Assembly: GCF_028769735.1 (NCBI RefSeq)
Contig: NC_088174.1
Location: 761,001 to 825,000, forward strand
Direction: 5' to 3'
Length of the DNA: 64,000 nt
Source: Zonotrichia leucophrys gambelii
Taxonomy: Eukaryota; Chordata; Aves; Passeriformes; Passerellidae
Within the stretch, counting starts at the first letter, position 1. Each line of letters opens with the position of its first letter. Positions 20,650-29,768 of this stretch are shown in pieces. A program made the translations under genes and the position numbers. A model generated the notes under the pieces. The model had not been told where the DNA came from. It did not search any database and was given only the letters and a program-made list of their open reading frames with translations.

Positions 20650-20870
20650 AGGGTGCTGGTGACGAGATCCCGCATCCGGCAGGGGATACGGAATTAGCCC
20701 TGTGCCTGGGAAAGGCCCTGCCAGGCCCTGCCAGCTGCTCCCACACCAAGGGGCTCCTGTGGCCACGCGCAGAGGAAAAAGACTCCGGATCCTACAGGTG
20801 CATCCTCCCCTGGGCCTGCTCTGTGGAGTCGTGCAAGAAATCCGTCCCCCTTCCCCACCCCAGGATTTCT
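20650..20870 (+). other. Possible Ig-like exon or exon fossil
   Basis: After a TTCTCCAG acceptor, an open frame in phase 1 reads GAGDEIPHPAGDTELALCLG and later reaches EEKDSGSYRCILPW. The LALC and DSGSYRC blocks have the spacing and form of Ig B- and F-strands. The core tryptophan and a good donor are not convincing, and the frame stops at about 20,895. It could be a small Ig exon of an unseen gene, a decayed copy, or chance. I do not call a gene. Confidence 0.25.
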
Positions 20871-21124
20871 TGGAAGTGGCCTTGGTGGTGCTGATGTCAA
20901 GCAGAGCTTTGGATGACGTGCAGGGCACATGGAGGTTTCTCTCTGCGTGTGGGGGATATTTCTGGACAAGGTTAGGACAGGGAGTTCATGTTTTCCAGGA
21001 AATCTTGTGGCAATTTCCACAAAAGCAGCAGGAACCAAGGGTGGCTGAGCCAAGGAGATGTTCCTGGAAATAATTTGTAGGGCAAAAGCTCTGAAAAATA
21101 TCGCTGTGGGTGTTGGAACAGTTT

Positions 21125-21690
21125 AATGAATGACCCACCTTGCCCCTGCCTGACATGAATGACCCAGCAAAATCCAACCCAACCAATCCAGCGGAAGCCA
21201 ACATGAATGCCCCAACCCAACACAAATGGCTCAAACCAACATGAATGCCCCGACCCAGCGTGAATGCTCCAACCCAACATGAATGACCCAACTCAACATG
21301 AATGCTCCAACCCAACACAAATGCCCCAACCCAACACAAATGGCCCAAACCAACATGAGTGACCCAACACAATATGAATGACACAACCCAGCATGAATGA
21401 CCCAACCGAGCATGAATTACCCAACCCAACACAAATGCTCCAACCCAACATGAATGCCCCAACCCAACACAGATGGCCAAAACCAACATGAATGACCCAA
21501 CATAATATGAATGTCCAATGTAATCCAACATGGAAAACCCACCTCAATCTAGCCTGACAGGAATGACCCAACCTAACTGGCCCAACACAACCCAAAATGA
21601 AGGACCTACTCAGCACAATCCCATGCAAAAGATCAATGTCATCCAGCATGAATGACCCACCTTGACCTAACCCAACCCAACCCAACATGA
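21125..21690. repeat. CCAACATGAATGACCCAAC minisatellite
   Basis: About 560 bases consist of variants of an approximately 20-base unit (CCCAACCCAACATGAATGAC and CCCAACACAAATGGC forms). Copies are diverged and vary in length. The minus strand is open in several frames only because the unit lacks stops. Confidence 0.92.
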
Positions 21691-21760
21691 TGGTGCATGG
21701 ACTGGAGCTCCAAGTGGCTGGTCCTGACCTATCTTTGCTATTAGAATGAAACAGAAGCCA
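21691..21760 (+). repeat. Left copy of a dispersed segment flanking the ERV cluster
   Basis: The segment GCATGGACTGGAGCTCCAAG, then TGGCTGGTCCTGACCTAT and GAATGAAACAGAAG recurs in the same orientation at 27,240-27,312. The two copies differ at scattered sites. It may be a terminal part of a retroelement or an unclassified repeat. Confidence 0.7.
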
Positions 21761-21894
21761 GTGGGGCACTGTTGAGGTAGCAGTTGGTACTTGTTGCTCT
21801 TCCACTTTCAGGAGTCCTACTGCAGATGCAGTCCTACTGCTGATTTGGTCATCTCTTCAGAGAAGCAGGAGGTTTTATTGTTTAATTTTTTTTT

Positions 21895-22057
21895 TTTTGG
21901 TGCAGGTGAATGCTTTGCCTGTTAAATAAACAGGTTTTTTTCCACTTTTCTCCAAGGAAATATTTTCCCAAACCAGCTGGGGGAAGAGCTGCTTGAATCT
22001 GCTTTCTAGGAGAACCCCTTTGGAGGTTTTCTCCCAAATTTGCCCTAAACCAGGACA
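21895..22057 (-). mobile_element. LTR fragment, reverse orientation
   Basis: Read on the minus strand, it begins TGTCCTGGTTTAGGGCAAAT at 22,057 and runs to a TTAAATAAACAGG region containing an AATAAA. The same 5' terminus occurs at 35,090. The 3' end is not resolved and stops around a T-rich tract. Confidence 0.6.
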
Positions 22058-24120
22058 GCCATCAAGAAGAGCAAAGTCAAGGGACCTGCCTGAGAGATCT
22101 AGTTCCTGGGGGCAAATTGGCAAGACGGACGGCGTCAGATTCCCACTGAGGTCATCAACAAGATCCCAGCAATGTCTCCACCAAGCAGCAAGAAGGAAAC
22201 ACAGGCTTTCCTAGGCACCATAGGTTTTTGGAGAATGGGCATTTCTGAGTACAGCCAAATTGTGAGCCCTTTCTGCCTGGTCACCTGCAAGAAGAACGAT
22301 TTTCAATGGGGCCCTGAGCAGCAACAAGCCTTTGCCCAGATCAAACAGGAGATTGCTCATGAGGTTGCCCTTGGCCCGGTCAGGACGGGACCAGAGGTGG
22401 AGAACGTGCTCCTGGGAACAATGGCTTGTCCTGGAGCCTTTGGCAGAAGGTGCCTGGGGAGACTCGAGGCTGACCACTGGGATTCTGGAGCTGAAGTTAC
22501 AGAGGGTCCAAAGCCAACTACACTCCCACAGAGAAAGAAATCTTGGCTGCCTATGAAGGAGTTCAAGCCGCCTTGGAGGTGATTGGCTCGGAAGCACAAC
22601 TCCTCCTGGCACCCTGACTACTGGTGCTGGGGTGGATGTTCAAAGGAAGGGTTCCGTCTACCCACCACGCCACTGATGGCACATGGAGCAAGTGGATTGC
22701 TCTTATCACCCAGCATGCCCTTACTGGAAACTCAAATTGCCCTGGGATTTTGGAGATAATTACAAACTGGCTGGAAAGTGAAAACTTTGGTGTCACTGAT
22801 GAAGAGGAGCAGGACCAAGTAACAAAGGCTGGAGAAGCTCCACCATATAACAAACCGCCACCAGAGGAAATGCGCTACGCTCTTTTCACTGATGGTTCTT
22901 TTCACATGTAGGGATGAACCAGAAGTGGAAAGCAGCTGTATGGAGCCCCACACAAGTTACAGAGGCCATTGAAGGAGAAGGTGGATCAAGTCAACTTGCT
23001 GAACTCAAGAGCATTCAGCTGGCCCTGGACATTGCCAAAAGAGAGAAGTGGCCAAAGTTCTACCTTTATTCTAATTTGTGAGTGATAGCCAATGCTCTGT
23101 GGGGTTGGCTGGAAAGGTGGAAAAAGGCCAACCAGCAGCATAGGGGAAAACCAATTTGGGCTGCTGATGAGTGGAAAGACATTGCTACCAGGGTAGGGAG
23201 GCTACCTGTGAAGGTCCGTCTCGTAGATGCCCATGTCCCCAAGAGTAAAGGTAATGAGGAACACCGAAACAATGAGCAGGTAGATCAGGCAGCAAAGATA
23301 GGGGTGTCCAATATAGACCTAGATTAGGAATACAAGGGAGAGTTTTTCCTAGCTCGATGGGCCCATGATGCCTGAGGCCATCAGGGCAGGGATGCCACCT
23401 ATAAATGGGCACGAGATCGAGGGGTGGATCTAACCATGGACAGTATTTCTCAGGTTATCCATGACTGTGAGACGTGTGCTGCCATCAAGCAGGCCAAGCG
23501 AGTGAAGCCCCTCTGGTACGGTGGGTGGTGGTCCAAGTACAAGTATGGGGAGGCCTGGCAGATTGACCATATCACACCACCCCAGACACGCCAGGGCAAA
23601 CGCCACGTGCTGACCATGGTGGAAACCACCACTGGATGGTTGGAGGGATGGCACCCCTGAGAGAATTGAGTCCAACAACAGGACTCGTTTCAAGAATAGC
23701 TTTATCAACACCTGGGCTAGAGAACATGGCACTGAGTGGGTGTACCACACTCCTTATCATGCACCAGCGGCTGGGAAGGTTGAATGGTACAATGGCCTGC
23801 TTAAAACCACCTTGAAGGCACTGGGTGGGGGGACTTTCGAGAAGTGGGAGATTAATTTATCAAAGGCCACATGGTGAGTGAACATCTGAGGTTCCACAAA
23901 TTGAGCAGGCCCTGCCTGGTCTAACCCTTGTGAACAAGAGATAGAGGTAAGGCATCAGTGGTACACATGAGTGATATGCTGGGAAAAACTGTTTGGGTTA
24001 ATTCTGCCTCCGGCAAAGACAATGGGGTTGGCTTCACTCAGGGACCAAGCTCCACCTGATGGGTGATGCAAAAAGATGGAGAGATCCAATGTATACTGCA
24101 AAGAGACTTTGTTTCAGGGT
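22058..24120 (+). pseudogene. Endogenous retrovirus pol remnant (RT connection, RNase H, integrase), broken
   Basis: Retroviral Pol homology is readable in several frames. The segments are the RT thumb/connection region (about 22,170-22,400, QAFLGTIGFWRM and GPEQQQAFAQIKQEI), RNase H (22,870-23,330, with a FTDGSF core followed by an in-frame stop at 22,909), and integrase (23,360-23,880). The integrase zinc-binding histidines and cysteines are recognisable (CETC). The first catalytic acidic region (WQIDHIT) and the glutamate region (GKVEWYN) are present, but the second acidic position is altered. Further stops occur near 23,080 and 23,325, and a frame change near 23,650. No gag, protease or env is seen. 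It cannot make a functional polymerase. Family placement (an avian class III or ERVL-like group) is my inference. Confidence 0.85.
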
Positions 24121-24124
24121 GAAC

Positions 24125-24855
24125 TATTCATGACACTTGGCTTGTATCCATGTATGTCTTAGGTTGCAAGATGTTATTGGGGGTGTGCATTCTATTTGCC
24201 ATCTGTTAGAGCTGAGGGAGTTATCTTCTGTCCATGGGCAGTTTTTCCTTTATCTCTCCCCAGCCAACCCTCCCTCCAGGAGATCTCTGCTGTCCATGGC
24301 CACTGAGTGTCCCTGCAGGGCTGATCCCATTCCAGCATCCCATGGGGAGATGCTCCGCCCAGGGGAGGAGCCAAGCATTCCTACCTGGATCCAATCTGAG
24401 CCTGGCCCAGCACAGCAGCCTTTGCCCCCTGCATTGCCAGAGGAGCAGCTTTCTGCTGCCCTGCATGGCCAGAGGGAGCCCAGGCCCATCTGCAGCAGCC
24501 CTGGAGCTGCAGAGGAAAACTCCCCCCTTGTGCAGGATCCCTGCTGCAGCGGAGCCACAGCTGGCACTGCAGGAGGGCTGAGCACCCATGGATGGGGCTG
24601 GGACACCCCCTGGCACACAGGGGGCAGGGACTGCTCTGACTCTGGCAGTGGGTTGTTTTTTTTTTTGTTTGTTTTTACTATTGCATTTGTAGTTTTTGTT
24701 TTCCTACTAAAAAACTGTCATTCCTATTCCCATATCTGTGCCTGAGAACCCCTTAATTTGAAAATTATAATAATTTTGAGGGAGGGGTTTTACATTTTCC
24801 ATTTCAGGGGGGGTCCTACCTGCCTTAAGCAGATACCTGTCTTTTCAAACCGACA
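24125..24855 (+). mobile_element. Probable 3' LTR of the ERV remnant
   Basis: It directly follows the integrase remnant and ends in CTTTTCAAACCGACA at 24,855, an ACA terminus typical of LTRs. The interior has a GC-rich first half and a T-rich second half with a poly-T tract near 24,655. The exact 5' border is uncertain and no 5' LTR copy is found in the window. Confidence 0.6.
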
Positions 24856-26045
24856 CACCCAGTCTGCTCCAGAACTGAGGTTAAGTTGAATTTCTGAACT
24901 TTTATTAAATTTATGCAGTTATTTTGCCATGTAGATTCCAGAGTCACCAACATGCAGGAAAGTTCAAACTCGGGGTTTATTCTTTTTGTTTTTTCTTTTT
25001 TTAAAATTGGGTTTTTTAAAGGATATAAAGAAAACTTTATTAACAGAATTAAAAGAAAAATAATTAGAAATCAGAATAAACCTTCTCATCCCTCCAATTT
25101 TCCTTTCTTTTTCCCACTGGCATTGTAAAGAGATAAATTTGGTATATTCAATCAGGTTAGCACCTTTAAAATCATCTTTCTTCAGTCCACTTAGGGTAAG
25201 GAATCTCTCCTGCCATACCATGGAGACTTTTCCACAAGGAACAGTTCTCTCATGGTTTTAATTTTCACAAATAGCACCTGCCCAGAAATCTGCAATCGTG
25301 AAGTCCTCCCATGGTTTTGTTAGTTTTCCCACAACTGCCACCAAGGATCATTTCAGCTTATTGGGGTTCAATTTTAAGGATGAGCTGTTCTAGTATAGAA
25401 AAAAAGTTCTCATCTTTTATCTCTGGGAACAGAGGTTTTCTTTTTCCATTCCTGGGGCAAGGCTTTTCATCTTTCTCATTTCTCTCTATTCAAGCTTCTC
25501 ATTGGATCACAGCTACTTCAACATCTGCTTGCTTCAACACGAGTTCCTCTGCTCACAGTGATGGTTAGAACGCTACATCCCCCCAGTGCATTCCACGAGT
25601 TACAAGGAAAAAAAGAGTCTGATGTATCAATTTTGTCTTCACCATTGCCTTACAAGAGAATTTCAGCCCAAGACTAAGGCATCTCCTCATTCTCCTCCCA
25701 TCTGGGATTTGACTCCTTCTTTACTGACCTTGGTGTCTCCGTGTTGTTTTCTTTATGTGTCTTCACCCTTTCTTTTCCTCTTACTTGAGAGAGGATTGAT
25801 GTCTGTAGGTTTCATCTGAGCACTGAAAGGGTTGATATCTCACCAGGGCTGTGGATGGCTGTGTGATCTCTGCTGGGATGGTACTGGAGCTGCTTGCACT
25901 GTTGATTTCAGCTCTTGCTGTGCTGAGGGGCAGCCTGAGCCAGGCTCCCAATGGCAGCAGGCGCAGTCAGGATTTCAGCAGCCTGCCCACAACTCAGCAT
26001 GCTGCGGGTTGATAGCTTCCCCTCTCCTTGTCCAGTGGCTGTGGG
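24856..26045. other. AT-rich sequence of likely retroelement origin, unclassified
   Basis: This stretch is AT-richer than the window, with no open frame that matches a family. Placement between LTR-like segments suggests decayed retroelement sequence. I see no gene. Confidence 0.4.
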
Positions 26046-26265
26046 TGTGAAATAAATAGGGCAGGAGATCTTTCTCCTTTTTAATACCTTTATTAAAAAT
26101 CAGCTCAGGTGGGGAGAACCCACAGGTGGCGCACACGCTGCCGCTGCTCCCAGGAGTGGCACGGAGGAGGAGGAAGAGTGCAGCTGTGTCCGCTGCTCTG
26201 TAGGCAGAGCTGGGGGTTCTATCCTCATGAGTGCACCAGGAGATTCCCAGTTTTTCGGTTTGACA
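26046..26265 (-). mobile_element. LTR-like segment
   Basis: On the minus strand it starts TGTCAAACCGAAAAACTGGG and ends TTATTTCACA, with an AATAAA at 26,094-26,089 in between. The TG...CA ends and the internal polyA signal suggest a short LTR. Flanking bases do not give a clear target-site duplication. Confidence 0.4.
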
Positions 26266-26770
26266 TTCGAAGTCCTCTTTCTAGCTGATGTCTTTTTAGA
26301 TTAGGGTGAGAGGTAAAAAAGGGTCTTAGGGGACACTGGATTCTGTTCCTCATGTCTAGGCATCACTTCAATCTCTTTATTCCATGGTGGCTCATTGTTT
26401 TAGGGGTGTTTCCTGCTAGATTTGGCGAGGGGTTTCCCTCATTTCCCCACATTTGCCAGCCTTGATGTCACCTCCTCCTCCCAGTCCCGGGTGCCACCTT
26501 TGAGGAAGCAGCAGGGGGATACTCGACAAGGGGGGATTTCCAAACATCATGAACAGGTAATTAAAGGAAAACTATTAACAACAGGGGATTACAATATGAA
26601 ATTATTAACAACCAATAGTTAGAACTCCAACTTGGCAGCAATTGGTTTAACTTGTGAACTCTGCAACCTTTTAAAAAAAATGGACAACTTTTCTACTCTT
26701 AACAGGTGGAACTCAGCGGCTGCAGAATCTCAGCCAAGCTGTGCTGACGGCTGGCCTGGCTGCATGGTGG

Positions 26771-26985
26771 AATGAGCCCAGCCTGGCCAGCGCTGCAGCG
26801 GAGCAGGGCCCAGCCCGGCCCAGCCAGCATTGAAGCAGAACAGGGCCCAGCCCAGCCTGGCCATCGCTGCAGTAGAGCATGGCCCAGCCCGGCCTGGCCT
26901 GGCCAGTGCTGCAACAGAGCAGGGCCCAGCCCGGCCTGGCCCCATCAGACTGCACAGCCGAGTGGGGCCCGGCCCTGCCAGTCTC
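26771..26985. repeat. GGGCCCAGCCCGGCC minisatellite, about four units
   Basis: Four diverged copies of an approximately 50-base unit carry the phrases AGCAGGGCCCAGCCC and GGCCAGCGCTGCAG. It is GC-rich inside an otherwise AT-rich block. Confidence 0.85.
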
Positions 26986-27239
26986 CAGTTACCTGTTCAA
27001 AGGCCAGAAACAAGAGCGTTTTTCCCGGGGTTTGTTCGTTTTCAAATGTGATTTCACAGAGGCTTGTCCAGCTTTCTTAAGTGGTTTAACAAGGTGTCAG
27101 TATTCAAAAGCAGCCAGCTGAGTGGTTCCGCTGGGCCTGGAGGAAGCTGTTAGCAGTCCTCACAGAGAATCACTTCCATACCTGATACATTTTCTCTTCA
27201 ACTAAAAACCAAGCTATGTTAAACCACAACACCCACCCC

Positions 27240-27312
27240 AACATGGGGGTACATGGACTGGAGTTGCAGGTGGCTGGTCCTGACCTACATTTGCTGTGGG
27301 AATGAAACAGAA
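27240..27312 (+). repeat. Right copy of the dispersed segment flanking the ERV cluster
   Basis: It matches 21,691-21,760 in the same orientation (ACATGGACTGGAGTTGCAGG, TGGCTGGTCCTGACCTAC, GAATGAAACAGAA) and lies 5.5 kb away, at the other end of the retroelement-rich block. Confidence 0.7.
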
Positions 27313-29180
27313 AGAGGGAAAACACCTCTCCTACCCAGAGTTCTCCTCCAAACTGGCTGTGAGCTCCTGGTGAGCCATGGCTGTGTGCTGGGGACCTGGG
27401 AGTCCATGGAGAAATTCTGATGATCCAAGAGCTATCCGAACCAAGGGACTCATGCTGGTCCCTTGCACCCAGTGGTGGGCTGCACTTGATGGGGCCACTT
27501 GGGGCATCCCTGGCTTTGCTGCTCCAGCATTGCTTCTCCCCAAGGCCAAGCTCCCGCTCCCAGGAATGCATCATGTCACCATGGAAACACAAATGCTTAT
27601 TTATTTGACATTTATTTGACTTGTTTCGGTCTTTTTAAATTTAATTGAATTCCGCATCTCTCTCTGGGTTTTTTTTTGGGCTTTTTTTTTTTTTTCTTTG
27701 GTTATTCGAAGGAAGGAAGGAAGCCCAAACTCGGATGTTTGTTTGTTCTGTCCTGGCTGATGTTCCCTTGGTTGCTCCAGTGGCTGATAAACTGGCAGGG
27801 AAGTGGAGTGTGGAGCACGGCAGAGCCTGGGAAAGGCCAGGACCCCACTTCCCCTGGCCTTACGTCACGGTTTCTCTCCTATTATCTTGGCCTGGGGGAC
27901 GCCTCTGCCAGCTGCCTCTGCTCCCTCTGCTCTTGCCTTTGTCACCAGCTCGGGGGACTGTGCTTGGTGGGACATCCACAAGGAGAACGTCTCCTTGCCA
28001 CTCAGGTTCCCTCTGCCTGCCCTGGTGCCACCTCCAAACTCCTGGCCCAGGGATGACCCACGGTTCATCCTGCCTGTGGGGCCAGGGCGAGGGAGAACCC
28101 GCATGGATCAGAGCTCAGGGTGGGCTGTGCTCCTCTCATGGAATTTCCCCTTCTTCATCCAGGCAGGTTCCACCTGTGATGGCCCTGCCCAGTGATGTCT
28201 GAGGCTGCCACAGACCTCAGGCAGGGGAGGAGGGGGTGCTCACTGCTCTGAGCAATGTCAGGAACTTATCCATGAGCCATTAGCTTGGGAAGTCTGTCTC
28301 TCCTTTCTCCAAGCTGGAAGATGTCCCAAAAGAGAGAAATATTTATGGAGTGTGGGGTATGTGCCGTGGGTGGGGGAGCTGGGAGCTTTGTGTTCCCCGC
28401 TCCCTGTTGGGGGACAGGGATGTGGTTCCAGGCAAGGATCAATGGGATCAGCTCAGGAATCTTCTGAGGCTCCTCTGGGAAGAGCATCTTCCCTGGGGTA
28501 TTGAGAGACCCCCTGATTCCCCAGCATCCCTGGGCTGGGAGGGACATTTGAGTGGGCTCAGGAGATGAGTCCCTGGAGATTTCCGGGGTAAATGAGGATG
28601 CAGGAGGTACCAGAGGGGAGGCGTGGTAGGAAGTGCTGGAGCAGGAAGGCAGTAGGGCTGTCTGTCCTTTGGAATGGAGCCTTTCACTCTCCATGGTCTT
28701 TGCAGCAGTGAGGGGCCCTGGGGACCCACTTCAGGTGTCCCCTGTTTAGGGGAGGACAGGAGGGGATGGGTGGCCCTCCCTCCTCAGCTGATGGTCCTTG
28801 TGCAGGAGACTCCAACTTCTCCCAGCCAAGACAAACGTGAATGGCTCCCAAACCTCCTCCCACATCCCAGCAATGCTTCTATCTCCTGCCACAGACCAGT
28901 TTGCAGGTCTGTAGCAATCCCAGTTTCCAGGGATTGCAGCAAATTCCCTCACCTCTTTCAGCATCTCAGTTCTTTGGGAAAGGGAATTGCTTCAGTGGTC
29001 TGGAGCACAAGCGTGGGCATCTGGGTCTGGTGAGGGCAGTGCAGGTGCCTGAGGAGGAGGTGTCTCCATGCCCATCCTTCTGCACGAGGTCACTGTCCCT
29101 TTCCATGGTCCCAGCAACCACCTGGGAGGCTCCCAGCTCTGGCTCCATTCTCCCAACCCCATGTGCTTGACAGCCCTGTG
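27313..29180. other. Gene-poor intergenic sequence
   Basis: Open frames here are short or antiparallel shadows without recognisable motifs. A T-rich tract lies near 27,670-27,700. I see no gene. Confidence 0.45.
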
Positions 29181-29187
29181 GAGGAGG

Positions 29188-29768
29188 ATGGTGGGCTCTG
29201 GTGAGTGCTGGTGGGCACTGGTGGGCACTGGTGGGGACTGGTGAGTGCTGGTTGGCATTGGTGGGGACTGGTGGGCTCTGGTGAGTGCTGGTGTGCACTG
29301 GTGGGCTCTGGTGGGGACTGGTGGGCACTGGTGGGAACTGGTGGGGACTGGTGAGTGCTGGTGGGCACTGGTAGGCACTGGTGAGTGCTGCTGGGCACTG
29401 GTGGGCTCTGGTGGGGACTGGTGGGCACTGGTGGGAACTGGTGGGGACTGGTGAGTGCTGGTGGGCACTGGTGGGCTCTGGTGGGCTCTGGTGGACTCTG
29501 CTGGGCACTGGTGGGTGCTGGTGGGCACTGGTGGGCTCTGGTGAGTGCTGGTGGGCACTGGTGAGTGCTGGTGGGCACTGGTGGGCTCTGGTGGGTTCTG
29601 GTGGACTCTGCTGGGCACTGGTGGGTGCTGGTGGGCACTGGTGGGCTCTGGTGAGTGCTGGTGGGCACTGGTGAGTGCTGGTGGGCACTGGTGGGCTCTG
29701 GTGGGTTCTGGTGGACTCTGCTGGGCACTGGTGGGTGCTGGTGGGCACTGGTGGGCACTGGTGGGTTT
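29188..29768. repeat. GGTGGGCACT decamer minisatellite with higher-order repeats
   Basis: About 58 consecutive decamers of the form GGTGGGCACT/GGTGGGCTCT/GGTGAGTGCT stay in strict 10-base register. Units at 29,541-29,650 and 29,651-29,760 form two nearly identical 110-base blocks. The 70-base blocks at 29,301-29,370 and 29,401-29,470 are identical (period 100). Because the unit lacks stops, both strands show long artificial open frames. Confidence 0.97.

Noticed and set aside
19860..20894. 344-codon plus-strand frame
   Set aside because: The composition is typical of noncoding GC-rich DNA. Only its last part shows an Ig-like signature, which is reported separately as uncertain.
21293..21805. 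Tryptophan-rich minus-strand frame (repeats of LGWVIHVGLGH)
   Set aside because: It is a by-product of the 20-base minisatellite lacking stops.
26475..26500. Minus-strand TGGCACCCGGGACTGGGA resembling a lysine tRNA primer-binding site
   Set aside because: It lies upstream of the nearby LTR-like segment rather than just downstream, where a primer-binding site must be. The match is also imperfect.
28966..29758. 260-codon minus-strand frame rich in HQSPP/PTSTH repeats, with similar frames in other registers
   Set aside because: It is produced by the decamer minisatellite, and several frames on both strands are open at once.
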